Shown: piece after piece, positions 23,837 to 34,683 of the stretch
How positions within the stretch are numbered: position 1 is the stretch's first letter
Layout of the letters: the number at the start of each line of letters is the position of its first letter
Source of the DNA: Smallanthus sonchifolius
Taxonomy: Eukaryota; Streptophyta; Magnoliopsida; Asterales; Asteraceae
Assembly (NCBI GenBank): GCA_023525975.1
Contig: CM042040.1
Span: forward strand, 51,615,486-51,679,485
DNA: 64,000 nucleotides
Direction: 5' to 3'
Notes under the pieces: generated by a model
Seen by the model: only the letters and a program-made list of their open reading frames with translations
Told to the model about the DNA's origin: nothing
Database searches by the model: none
Translations under genes and position numbers: made by a program

Positions 23837-23960
23837 CTGCAGCATTCTGTGCTGCTAGGGCCTCTGCCACACTATTATTTATCAAAGCTGCTAGCTCTGC
23901 TGCCGTCATGTTAATGGTACCACGATCACCGGCACGGCCTCCTCGTCCTCTCCCAGACAT
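23837..23960 (-). CDS. Element B gag exon 1 (N-terminus)
   Basis: The ATG at 23960 starts MSGRGRGGRAGDRGTINMT followed by AAELAALINNSVAEALAAQ. A Gly/Arg-rich start and an alanine-rich helix are common at the N-terminus of plant chromovirus Gag. The frame would stop within 13 codons unless the following intron is removed. Confidence 0.7.
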
Positions 23961-24212
23961 GATTCTTCACAATCACAAATGAAAAATAATGAGAAATATA
24001 TCGCATATTAAACATTATTCAGGTACGAGTAGGAGATACAACATCTAATATTTTGAAAGTTAAATAAATTGTAAGACTACAAAATAAATAACTCAAATAT
24101 TAAACTTCTCATGCTTTTATTGGATGGGAACAACCTTACCCATCTAGGTTTGGAAAGAGAGATAACATAAGCAAAAACAAACATGAAAAAGAAGATAGGA
24201 TAGGAAGATCAT
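23961..24212 (-). other. Element B spacer between leader ORF and gag
   Basis: This is non-coding sequence between the stop of the acidic leader ORF and the gag ATG. No primer-binding site is found here. Confidence 0.6.
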
Positions 24213-24372
24213 CAAACATCCTCGTCATCAGAAGAGACGTATGACTGTGCATCATCGATCTCCACTGGCTCCTCCTCAGCTAGCTCCCCCTCTAAGGGCT
24301 CCTCCTCGAATGGCTCTTCTTCAAAAGGTTCCTCCTCATCGTCAGATACTGGAATGTTGACGTGAGGACGTA
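24213..24372 (-). pseudogene. Element B leader ORF, acidic C-terminal part
   Basis: The minus-strand frame reads VNIPVSDDEEEPFEEEPF, two more EEEP-type repeats, then DDAQSYVSSDDEDV and a stop. It is strongly acidic. It appears to be the continuation of the ORF at 25299-25610, separated from it by an insertion of about 1 kb. Function unknown. Confidence 0.55.
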
Positions 24373-25335
24373 GTCTCACTCAAAAATAAACCAATTACAA
24401 CTAAATAGCTAGCGGTAGGTGGGTATCGAACACGAGGAGTTTGTGGAAAATGTGTTATCTAAGTAGCTTTTATAGTAAACTAAAATTAAACTAGATTGCA
24501 GAAATGTAATTTTCAGAATTTTGATTGTTGGTTTTGAAAACTAGAATTATCTAAATTAATCGCAAATCAAAAGTTTGGTTTTGTAAACAGTTTAGAACGG
24601 TAATGATCATCCCGAGTTTCAGGTTTTAAGTGACAACTAGTGTTCATGTTCAATTGGAAAGAACCACATAGACATGGCTCATGTAAGATCAATTGTTTGT
24701 GATGAAAGGGAACTAAGTACTCGGATTACTAAAATGCGAGGTTGTTACCCGATGATCAATTAACATATATCCAACCCCTAATCCATGCCATGATATCCTG
24801 ATTGCCGACGGCACCAAGAATGTATGGTTTAGAACTATGAGCAAACACACATTAACAATTTACAAACAATCATTCAAACATCATAATAAACTTAACAACA
24901 CATGCAAAGTCTACCATTCCAGAAATTAAAGAACAAAACATAATTGTCACAATCAAACCTTACATTCGGGATGATCACCAATGGAATTAGCCACTCATTC
25001 CTCGGTAAATCATCATCAAGCAACTATCAATGTTCATGTGAATCAAAAACACCAACCCAATTGTTCCAAATTGTTTCTAACCAAGAAAATCACCCAAAAT
25101 CGCCCCTGAAAACTGCTGCAAAACGTCTCCCAATGATTGGATATGAGAAGCCCCTTGAAGAACTGTTTTAATAGGGCAGTTACACTTTTCACGCCAGTGA
25201 CCACCGTAAGCTACGGTGCCCACCGTAGCTTACGGTGGTGAGCAACATTCTACGGTGGTCCAAAACTGCCTTACGGTGCCAAGAAAGTTTCCCAGATGTC
25301 ACCGTAGCTTACGGTGATCACCGTAAGATACGAAT
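24373..25335. mobile_element. Unclassified ~1-kb insertion in the leader ORF of element B
   Basis: The sequence interrupts two pieces of one acidic/proline-rich ORF, so it is probably an insertion. Exact ends are uncertain and no target duplication was identified. Near its left edge is GGTAGGTGGGTATCGAACAC. Its right end carries a palindrome array (25195-25330). It has no convincing ORF; the 75-codon frame at 24944 is not supported. It could be a small non-autonomous LTR element, but no LTR pair is seen. Confidence 0.45.
25195..25330. repeat. ACCGTAAGCTACGGT palindrome array
   Basis: At least four copies of CACCGTAAGCTACGGTG or its complement, plus partial CTTACGGTG copies, are packed into about 135 bases. 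Each full copy is nearly self-complementary. The motif differs from the GCGTACTT-type palindromes elsewhere in the window. Confidence 0.8.
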
Positions 25336-25610
25336 GCTGTGAAAGCTTGTTCCATGGTGCATGGTAAGCTAGGTAGTGTAGGTGATGAAGATACGGATCC
25401 AAAGTAAGGTGATGGAACATCTCCCATTTCGATCCACCTTTGGATCAAATGTGGGTATACGTCCCAATTGAGAGCATAATCCAATGCTCGTGAGTTACTC
25501 GGTTCGCCTTGGTCAATTGAAGTAGTCCGGCGCCTTTTGTGCTCCGGGGATGAGAGTACAGGTGCCTTATGCCCTGATGCGTTAGGTGATGGAGGTGGGG
25601 TTGACGACAT
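25299..25610 (-). pseudogene. Element B leader ORF, N-terminal part
   Basis: The frame starts MSSTPPPSPNASGHKAPVL and continues through EHKRRRTTSIDQGE and a region with ALNWDVYPHLIQRW. It runs into the insertion near 25335, so the last codons are foreign. It precedes gag and is separate from it. I do not recognise a domain. It begins only about 35 bases after the truncated 5' LTR. Confidence 0.5.
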
Positions 25611-25643
25611 GATCCTGCAACATCACGTATAAGTACCAAACAT

Positions 25644-27857
25644 CCAAGTTAAAAACAGTAAAAAGGGGCCGTGAAAAACTCACCTGCTTGGCGTTGAAGG
25701 TAGTTTCACACTAGAAGTAAGTTGGAACCACGAGTGTAAGTCTCAAAAGACTTACGAATGTCCTAAAATTATAAACATATAAATTAGGAACGATAATGGG
25801 AATTGTGACTGTGACACGAAAAACAAGGAACGTCCTAAAAGAACCGCCCCAATAAACGAGAGTGGACGAACGCGTCCACGGGTTTAAGAATGACTTTACG
25901 CGACGAACGACATAAATAATAATATATATATACGAGTGGATAATATAATTAGCTATATTATTATTTAGTCTCGATAGATTTATGGCGTTATAAAATAACT
26001 TGAAATAATATAAATATATATTATTTAATAATACGGGTCACAATTTGGGAATAATATAAACATATTATTTAAACAAGTTTATGGCTTAAAAATAATATAA
26101 ATATATTGTTTTTACTTGTTAATAATAATATATTATTTATGAAAGAGGGTATCATTTATAAAAACAAACTAATATTTCGCCGAGCTTACGGGTTGTTTTC
26201 CGGTTTAAAACCCATTTATATAATAATACAATATTAAAAGGTTTGATTTTTATTAATTTAATAATCCAAAAAAATGTTTTAAAAATAATTGTGGGAGCCC
26301 GGTCTCGAACCCGGGTCTCTCCCACACACACACATCGCTCTAACCAGTCCGCCCGCTAGGGTCATCGCGATGGTATCCGGATCGAATTAGTTTTGACCAA
26401 TAATTCCCGTGAGTCCCCCTTCCCGAATACATGCACGATCGAACCCAGTTCAAAACCGTCGATTTCGATATCGATTTAACACGAAAGTATAGGGGTTTAG
26501 TTAATCGGGTATTGGCGATTCTGGGGTGAGGTTTAATTGCAAAAAAAATCATTGAGTTTTGAATCGTTTAATTACGAAATAGAAGGCCGAAACCCTAGAT
26601 TTAGATACGAGTCAAATCGATGAATTTGTATATTAGAATCAGTTGAAATCATAGGGTTTTTATTAAACGAAGGATGTCAAATCTGACCATGTGGTTTAAT
26701 TGGATTTATACAGTTGTTAAGATCGAAAACCCCAGTACGTTTCCAGGACGAACCCTAATTACGGGATCAAGATCAATTCGATGATGAAAGCCCGATATTT
26801 CATAGGGCTTTCAATCTACAGAAGACCACGAGTCTAATGGTATAGTTTAATTTGGTTTAAACGCGGTTTAGAGTTGAATTCGACAACTTGGTTTCATATG
26901 AACCCTAGATTACGGGTTACAACGATTCTGATAATAAAAGTTCAAATTGATAAAGGGCTTCCAAAGAGTATGGTATTGCGAATCTAACTGTATAAGTTAA
27001 TTTCATTTTGATTTGGTCTAGTCTAGGGTTCGATTAAACCGGTCAATGATGAACCCTAGGTTATAGATTTCGATCGAATTGATAATTTAAGCCCTAGTAG
27101 TGATAGGGCTTTCAATTGACGAGTAAAAACGAAACTAATGATACAAGAAATTACCAGAATGGATGCCGGGTTGATAGTGCTCGACCAAAACAGGTGCCGA
27201 CTGTGACTTGCTTGCTCTCCGGTGGCTTCTGGTGCAAATCCAATCGAATAGATGTGTGCAGAAACTCTAATAAGGATCGTTTGAAGTGTGCAGTGTCTCA
27301 ATTCGTGAAGGCAATACATAAATTCGTCGGATTTGATGATAATGGTAAAATGAAGTCGACGTTTACGAAATCACGATCATAATTCGAGTTAATTTCAGTT
27401 TAATGGTGATGATTAGGTCTTAATTAAGTTCGTTAGAGGTTTGATTGCATAAAACGGTTACAATTTCAACGGATTTCAGTTTGGAACGATCGGATTCGAT
27501 TGAATTCGTGACGCTTTGACTTTCAAAAGTCAGCAATTGGGTTTAGAGAATTGTCAGGAATGGTCCCTGAGGTTTTGCTTTAGATTGGAGTTTGAAACTT
27601 GGCAGAATAAGTCCTCCGAGTTTGAACTTGGATACTTAGGTTAAGTTTTGGTTAATTTTGACTTTATAGAAGTCAACAATAAACAATTTTGACTTAAAAG
27701 TCAATGGAATAGTTTAAGAGTATCACACAACTAGTCCCTGGAGTTTAAGTTTGAGATATTGACAGAAATAGTCCCTGGAGTTTGAGTAAAGTTAATTTCA
27801 GTTAACTTTAACTGGATTTTGTTAACGGAGTTAACTGGAAAAGTCCGGATTGTCACA
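25644..27857 (-). mobile_element. 5' LTR of element B, truncated
   Basis: It is nearly identical to 16948-19170, starting at CCAAGTTAAAAACAGTAAAA and ending GATTGTCACA. The part equivalent to 16189-16947 is missing, as is any primer-binding site, so this copy could not prime reverse transcription. Differences from the other LTR include small indels in the AT-rich block. Confidence 0.9.
26291..26354 (-). other. tRNA-like segment in the second LTR of element B
   Basis: This repeats the segment at 17604-17667, with the same A-box-like and T-arm-like parts preserved and two or three base changes between them. Confidence 0.55.
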
Positions 27858-27862
27858 GCAAC

Positions 27863-29111
27863 TATGGCTCGCTGTCCATAACCTACCATGAGGCTGGAAT
27901 TACATTCCCATACTTCATTCGTCAATTTCATTCATTCGACAGATTAGATTTGTAATGACTTCTTTAAAACCTTTGCCCCTTTCTTTTATTTTCTTTTCAT
28001 AAAACCTTTCATTCATTTTCAAAACCCTTTACCTTCAGTTTAAACCATTTCTTTATAAACATTTCGTTCGTAAACATTCCATTCATAAAACTTTCTTTTC
28101 ATAAACCGTTCATTCCAAATCATTTCATTTCGTAAACATAGTTTCATAAGCATCATTTCGTAAACATCGTTTCGTATAACATCGTTTCGTAAACATCGTT
28201 TCGTAAAACATCATTTCGTATGTATGTACACCAGCCCAAAAACATTATTTAAAACATTTAAAAGAGGGCTTCTAGAACTCACCTGATAAGCTAATCTGGG
28301 TTGTCCTAAACAAAGGTCCCACAACGTCACTTCCGATCTAAATTGATTAGTTAAATAAACATCAGACCAAATCCCGACTCTTACGGTTTAACCTTCTAAA
28401 CATACTGACTTTACCTAAACAGCCTGATGCCTACGCACTTAGCAAGTGCGCAGGGCCTTATTCTTGCATACTTAATAAGTGCGCGAACTTTGCTTCATGC
28501 GTACTTGATAAATACGCAGGACCCTTTTCATGCGTACTTGATAAGTACGCAGGACCCTCTTCATGCGTACTTGATAAGTACGCAGGACCCTCTTCATGCG
28601 TACTTGATAAGTACGTAGGATCTGCTTCCCCGTAAAAACCCCAACTTTCGCATTCGAGTCTGATCACGTCAAGATCCTGAACTTGTTTACATTCAAAACG
28701 TTTGCTTTTCATTAAGGAACTCAAATCTATGTTTTTCTTCCAGTTTCATCCGTAAAACGTTACCTTTTCATCCAAAACCCGAAGAACCCAAAAACGAACA
28801 AAAACTCAGATCTAGGTTGGATCGTTACCTGTATCGAGCTTCTGATTCGGAGGTTCTTCTCACGAGCTATGGAGCAACACACTTCTTCAATCTCGGGTCG
28901 ATCCGCCAACTTTATCTCTCTATGGTTTCTCTCTCTAGAACTTGCAAATGAGAGAATGGTGGAGTGACTTAGCCTATTTATAGGAGAAGTGACTCCTCCC
29001 CTCAAGTTCGCCGGCCCATCTGGCCCGGCCCGTCACGCCTCGTTCATTTATTCCTTTCGTCTTACGTATAACCCGTTATTTTAATCGTCGTCTTATTTTT
29101 GGGATGTTACA
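27863..29111 (-). mobile_element. 5' LTR of element A, outer part
   Basis: The LTR continues after element B from ACTATGGCTCGC and ends GGGATGTTACA. It matches 9143-10407 of the left LTR closely. Its palindrome array is at 28427-28618. Confidence 0.92.
28427..28618. repeat. GTAC-core palindrome array in element A right LTR
   Basis: Six units of the GCGTACTTGATAAGTACGC type, spaced about 33 bases apart, correspond to 9718-9905. Translations in either direction give repeats such as HAYLISTQDPL; these are repeat artefacts, not proteins. Confidence 0.9.
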
Positions 29112-29116
29112 AGAAG

Positions 29117-29626
29117 TCATCTGTATCTATTATAGCATCTATTATAAACCACTATACATACTTAATCCTCAATGTATAATGGTAGATAAACCATTAAATG
29201 AAACTATAGTTATAGAAACTAATTTTGGTAAATCAAATATAACTACCAGAAGAAAAATTAAATGGAAAGAAATCAACTTTCCAAAAATTTGGGTTCTTGA
29301 TAAAGCCACAACATCTCAACAATATGTAGATAATAATCCTTTAGAAGTTATACAAACTAAAGAAGGAACCGTTCAAATTCTTTTTGAACAAATTACAAAA
29401 CTCCTTCTTTCCCTAGATCTATGTCTACTACATCTTTATCTTCTCATTATCACATCTCTTCCTTAGGATACACTGTTAAAAGCCCTTCTAGAGCTTCTAC
29501 CTCTAGGGTAAAGGAAGATTTTCCTACAACAGAAAGATTTAACAGATTAAAAATAAATCCCGATAATATAGTTACATGAGTTCACGTAGATCCGGAATCA
29601 ACCGAATCAGAAATCGATTTTATTTA
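29117..29626 (+). pseudogene. Pararetroviral movement protein, C-terminal part, copy 1
   Basis: This resumes the movement-protein frame after element A (VDKPLNETIVIETNFGKS, INFPKIWVLDKATTSQQY). It shifts frame near 29400 and continues as SLGYTVKSPSRASTSRVK with at least one further stop. The stop codon TAA overlaps the next ATG by one base (TAATG at 29625-29629). Confidence 0.8.
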
Positions 29627-30691
29627 ATGGATTTTAAAAAAAGAATAGATTTTACTCCTGGATCTCCGGTAAGAAAAGAGATCAGTAAAAAATTTCAATT
29701 ACCCAAATGGGAATTATTTAGAAATTGGTTTTTTTTATAAGTTTAAAGAAACTGATATAATTTTCTTTAAAGATGAATTTTATAAGGATTTGACTATAAA
29801 AAATGAGGTTATGCCTTTTATTCCATGGTATATCGAAAGTTATACTAGTAGTATTATCTCTGTTGTTGAAAGAAAATTTAATGTTAATGGAGATATAATC
29901 TCTAGGGTTTTCCCACCTACACAATCCTTTAAAATTGAAAAAGATAATGAGATAAGATACTATCAAGTTTTTCAAAAATTATTAGAAGGTAATACTTTAC
30001 CTGTTACTTTTTCTCATATAAATGAGTTAATTAAGTAACAGAATTACGCAAATTCATACTTAGTAATTCTGGGAGAACAATTACAAGATTTTTCTAATAA
30101 AATGGATAGAATTATATCCTATTTCCAATAAAAAAAATATCTACCAATAAAAATTTACAGGAAAAAATTGCTACTCCTAGTATCCAGCTTCATCCTAATA
30201 AGGTAACAGATTTTAAAATAAAATCTCAAGATAATTTAATAAAAACTTTAAATAATACTATTAATGCTCTTAAAAATCTTAAGATTAGTACTATAAATGA
30301 ATTTTCTGAAGACAATTATCAAGAAGAAATAAATAATCAAATTTTCAAACTTTCTAAATGGGCTGATAAACCAACCTAAAGAAAATATTATTATCCTAGA
30401 CCTACTCCTCAAGATGTTCTTATAGAAGAAAAAGAGTATATTGTTAATAACTCTTATAGTGGAAAAATGATCAATGAATGGAACATAGATGGTCAGACTA
30501 AAAGACAAATTTATAATACTGTCCATAGGATGCTTACGTATAGCACTATCTGTAAGAATACTAATAATTCTATTACACCTATAACAAACATGATTATATC
30601 TGGGTTTACAGGCCAGCTAAAATGATAGTGGGATAATTATTTATCTCAAGATGATAAAAATAAAATCCTTAGCAGTGTTAAACAAGAAGAA
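29627..30691 (+). pseudogene. Pararetroviral coat protein region, copy 1, 5' part
   Basis: The frame starts MDFKKRIDFTPGSPVRKEIS. It includes IKNEVMPFIPWYIESYTSSI, YYQVFQKLLEGN, MDRIISYFQ, MINEWNIDGQTKRQIYN and ISGFTGQLK. Several stops and frameshifts break it. Copy 2 shows the same region followed by a zinc knuckle, which supports a coat protein role. The solo LTR interrupts it at 30692. Confidence 0.75.
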
Positions 30692-31772
30692 TGTCACACC
30701 CCAACAGACGGCGGAAACGTCGGTGTAGGACATGTAAACTGTTCATGAGCACATGGTTGACTAAGTTGCAATATATTAAAACATCACATTTCCATTCATA
30801 ATTCCAATAACCAAATTTAACAATACAAGGAATTTGAAATACATAACAAGTTCATTTTATTCAATTAACTAGGTCCACAACCTAAGTGAAGCAAACTTGA
30901 TCAACTCATACATTTGTACCTGAAACATGATGAAAACAAGGTCAACTAAAAAGTTGGTGAGCATACATAGGTTTTTGACTCTAAATAGTATCATTGTGTT
31001 GTGTATATACAATCCATACATATCATAGTTAATAAGGCAATTATGGAGAGTTACTATTGTGAAACCAAGTTGTACAATCAAACCTTTGTAACTAGCATGC
31101 AAAATTTGTGTTGTCGGTAACAATCACCCTAACTGGGTGGGTTTGTCAGACTCAATAGATCTATCATTGTTAACCGTCGGCTTGTGTAGTTACTGATTGC
31201 ACATATAAATTGCACACAAATTGTAGTTTGCACACCTAGTACTCAAGCATAGGGCTCAAATTGCACACATGAATGTAGGGTGGAATTGTATTGTGTAGTT
31301 TGTAAACATTGTATAATTGTACTCATGTTCCACCCCAAAAATGTAAATAGTGTAAAAGGGGCTATGTAAACTCACTTGTGTATATTGTGCAGGTAACACG
31401 AGCAATATGTAGCACACGTGATTTTCAAATCGCAAATTAACCTAGAGTTGAGTTATGTGAACATGAGTCAAGGATATGTATAAAGTCTAAAGCAAAGTTC
31501 TAGGGTTCAACGGGATTTGTGCGTAAGGGTTTGTATAATGAAGGTTTATGTTATTCCCTGTAAAGGTTGGGTGTAAGTTACAGCTTGTAATTGAATAAGA
31601 CTTTAATGTAAAAATGTAAGTTCAAAGTATTTATGATTTTAATAGTAAGAGTAATAATCGACTTAGGGTTTAAATTTAAATAAATAAATTTCTTTTATTT
31701 ATTTAAAATAATGAGTCTTTAAAAGAAATAAATAAATCTATTATTTATTTATTTATTTAACATAATGTGTAA

Positions 31773-31806
<34 letters not shown>

Positions 31807-33643
31807 TTGTATAACTTAGAACCTTAAATAAATTTGTTAATGTAAAATATACTAATAAGTACCCCTTTATTTTTAAATAAATAAATTTTCATTTTATTTA
31901 TTTATTATGAAACAGAGTGTTTCTAAAAAGGGTCTTAATATAATTATAGCGAAAATAAATTATATAGAATTTTTCAATCATGAAATCATTTATGATTTTT
32001 ATAAAATATAGTATAATTATTTTTATAAAATCTTAGTAATATTTTATGAAATAGGTAATTGGCTTTGTGACTTAATGGTTTAATCTAAAGTACTTTTAAA
32101 TTGTTTTTATAATAAATAATGGGATTTAAAACATTTAAATTGTAAAGAAATAAAGGTTTTATGTTTAAAAATGCATATTATTGTACAAACCTGATTTAGT
32201 TAATGTTAGGTTTATAAAAATATTTTTTTTATAATTTAATTATTGTTTAAAAAATGATTTTTAAAAAAAAAGAACGCCCGTGTGGGTTCTGAGTTGTGCT
32301 TGAGTCTTACCACTGGACCAGGGGACTAACCCGTGGTACAAGGCAGGTTTGCAAATTAATAACCCAAGTCCTGAATGGGGTCGGGTTTGGTTCAAGGCAC
32401 GCATAAAAAGAGTCTGGGTTGTGGGTTTCGAACTCACGCCACCTGGTTCGGCAGTGCAGTGGCTTACCCACCGGACCAGGGGGTTTCGCTGTTATAAACA
32501 TGATTCGATTCATTTTAATACACTAATAAGATTAAAACAAAATCCCCAACCTGGAAACGGACGAACAGAACAAGAACCCTAAATCGATTTGGGTTTGATA
32601 CCCTCTATCATCGGAAATTGATAGAGGGTTATTGTTCGTCAATGAAAAACGGACCAAGAAAGCTAAAACTTACTTAAATGGTGGAATATCGACTGAGAAC
32701 GACTGATAAGAATAATCGGTTGGTCTCGGTGTTTGATTGCGAACCAGGGATGAAATATGAATTAATTGTAGGTTTAGAGAGTTTGTATGAGGTTATGCGA
32801 AGGAGAGAGAATGATTTTGATTATTCAATTTCGTCTTAAACTCTCGATTCGATCCGGTCTTGGAGATGACAGCTGTCAGCATGAATTACGCGTCAATTCG
32901 TTCAAATCCTGATGAATTGGGTCTCTTTTTAGGTTTGGATTCATGCGAGATCAGTCAAGGCATGATTTGCGGGTTTAATACGTGTTAAACTTTGTGATTT
33001 GGAGTTAAATTTGGCACTGTTTGACTCTAGGGAGTCAAACTTGTTCAATTCGGTTTGAGTTTGAAATAGGCCACGAATTTTGATAAATTAACTGGTTCAA
33101 TGAGTTTAGAAACAGTCTACAATCGTTCTAGTATCTATGGAAAGTCATTTGATTCCCGTTATGATCGATTTTGAATTTGAATTGCATGATTTTGCAATGT
33201 TTGACTTTTAAAGTCAAGATAAGTCAAAATGGGATGATTGGAGTCAAGGTTGTAGTCAAAGGGTTCAAATTCAAGGGTTCAAACGTTTAGAAGGGGGGGT
33301 TTCTTTGTTTTGGAGAAAGTCCAAGAGTAAATTAGTTGAAATTTTGTTATAAAACTTGTAATAAAGATTAAAATATTATTTATTTTACTTTAAACTATAT
33401 ACCCTTTTTTTCCAGGAATTTCCCCCTTTATAATATTATAAAATTTGTAAAGTGGTTTATATATATATATACCTATTAGAAAACAATATGCTAGTGTAAG
33501 GTTTAGATTTGGAATCGATATACGTCTAAATAATAATTAATGTGACATAAGGCGTTGAATAAGTGCTGGGTTTTTAGTGTTTATTATTGTACCTAATAAA
33601 ATACAGAAAAAAAAATTATGGTCTGAAAATCATGGATGTTACA
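30692..33643 (-). mobile_element. Solo LTR of a Ty3/gypsy-type element
   Basis: It starts TGTCACACCCC and ends GGATGTTACA on the plus strand, 2952 bases, with target duplication AAGAA at 30687-30691 and 33644-33648. There is no internal domain. Boundary style (TGTAACATCC to TGTGACA read on the minus strand) matches elements A and B, so its orientation is taken as minus. Copy 2 of the pararetrovirus shows the uninterrupted site near 35735. It most likely arose by recombination between two LTRs. AT-rich blocks lie at 31640-32270. ORFs in it are not supported. Confidence 0.9.
32425..32495 (-). other. tRNA-like segment in the solo LTR
   Basis: On the minus strand CTGGTCCGGTGGGTAAGCC resembles a D-arm/A-box and GTGAGTTCGAAACCCAC a T-arm/B-box, spaced as in a tRNA. 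A weaker similar part lies at about 32290-32350. It lies in a different LTR family from the segment in element B. Confidence 0.45.
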
Positions 33644-33648
33644 AAGAA

Positions 33649-34171
33649 GAAACTAGTGATACTGAAAGTAATGCAGTTTACATATTAATTGTAAATATTA
33701 AATAACACTTACAAGCAGATGGTCTGAATATTATGAAAATATGAGAACATTACTACAAAATTTAAGATGTAGAACTCTCACGTCTTTTAGATGGTACAAA
33801 GACACTTTCTTATGTAGAGTTATGGAACTCCCTGATGCTAATAGTCCACATTGAAAGTCAAAATTCATAGATGATCTTCCACATTTATTTGCTGAAAGAA
33901 TAAGAAATAAACTAAGAATAGATGGAGTCATAAATTATGAAAACTACACTTACGGTAAATTTATAGGTACCTATCCAAGAAGATTTAAATTTATGCAATG
34001 AAATAAAACTTAACCAACAAATTAAAAAGCATTCCCTAAATGAAAAAAGACAATTAGGAGAATTCTGTGACCAATTTGTTATAGAAAATAGACTTGATAA
34101 GTCATCCGGAATTAGGAAAAGAAATTCTTCTCCCAAGAAACATTATAAAAAAAAGAAAATCAGGAAGACTA
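33649..34171 (+). pseudogene. Pararetroviral coat protein region, copy 1, continuation
   Basis: The coat-protein region continues after the solo LTR (LCNEIKLNQQIKKHSLNEK, ENRLDKSSGIRKRNSSPKK). Frames change several times. It matches 35740-36250 of copy 2. It ends at about 34171, where it joins an inverted RNase H piece. Confidence 0.75.
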
Positions 34172-34381
34172 TTATCACTACCTTTTTTATAAACAATATT
34201 AAAATAAAATGGGGCTAAATGTGATTGCCATCTTGCAAACCTTTGTTTTGAGACATCATGTTTGAAATCTTTTGCAAACATAAATGTTGCTACTTGACAA
34301 TCGGTTTTATAGTAAACCTTTGATTATATAAATCATTTTGAAATTTTAAAACGCATTTCACTATTGCCGGAATCTCTTTTG
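34172..34381 (-). pseudogene. Inverted pararetroviral RNase H fragment
   Basis: This ~200-base piece is the reverse complement of about 5115-5331 in copy 1. The left junction shares GGAAGACTATTA with both parents, so the join is at short homology. At the right edge about 18 more bases (CCTTCTTTAGTTTGTAT) are the complement of movement-protein sequence near 29352. Confidence 0.8.
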
Positions 34382-34683
34382 CATCCTTCTTTAGTTTGTA
34401 TATCTATGTCTACTACCTCTTTATCTTCTCATTATCGCATCTCTCCCATAGGATACACTGTTAAAAGCCCTTCTAGAGCTTCTACTTCAAGGGTAAAGGA
34501 AGATTTTCCTACAACAGAAAGATTATACACTGTTAAAAGCCCTTCTAGAGCTTCTACCTCTAGGGTAAAGGAAGATTTTCCTACAACATAAAGATTTAAC
34601 AGATTAAAAATAAATTCCGATAATATAGTTACAGGAGTTCACGTAGATCTGGAATTAACCGAATCAGAAATCAATTTTATTTA
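34382..34683 (+). pseudogene. Pararetroviral movement protein, C-terminal part, copy 2
   Basis: The segment equals 29418-29626 of copy 1. It carries an internal tandem duplication of about 72 bases (starting TACACTGTTAAAAGCCC at 34449 and again near 34526), so SPSRASTSRVKEDFPTT appears twice. It ends at the TAATG overlap with the coat protein start. Confidence 0.8.

Larger units (their letters stand above)
16189..27857 (-). mobile_element. Ty3/gypsy chromovirus element B, nested in element A
   Basis: The target duplication GCAAC is at 16184-16188 and 27858-27862. The empty site is visible in the left LTR of A near 9140. The left LTR (its 3' LTR) is complete at 16189-19170. The right LTR (its 5' LTR) is 25644-27857 and lacks the last ~760 bases together with the primer site. 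Coding content is a leader ORF, gag with a likely intron, protease, RT, RNase H, integrase and chromodomain. It is a different family from A and C. Confidence 0.92.
8317..29111 (-). mobile_element. Ty3/gypsy chromovirus element A (Tekay-like), full length with nested insertion
   Basis: Left LTR is 8317-10407 and right LTR is 15350-29111, the latter interrupted by element B. The 5-bp target duplication AGAAG is at 8312-8316 and 29112-29116. The primer site lies at 15335-15346 and the polypurine tract at about 10408-10425, both in minus orientation. Gag, protease, RT, RNase H, integrase and chromodomain lie in canonical order. The chromodomain suggests Tekay or a relative. Several stops and frameshifts show it is inactive. 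It is the same family as element C. Confidence 0.93.

Noticed and set aside
24944..25171. 75-codon ORF in the insertion within element B
   Set aside because: There is no recognisable domain; composition is like its non-coding surroundings.
28427..28618. Regularly spaced palindromes that look like a CRISPR array
   Set aside because: Spacers are near-identical, the arrays lie inside plant LTRs, and there are no cas genes. They are tandem repeats.
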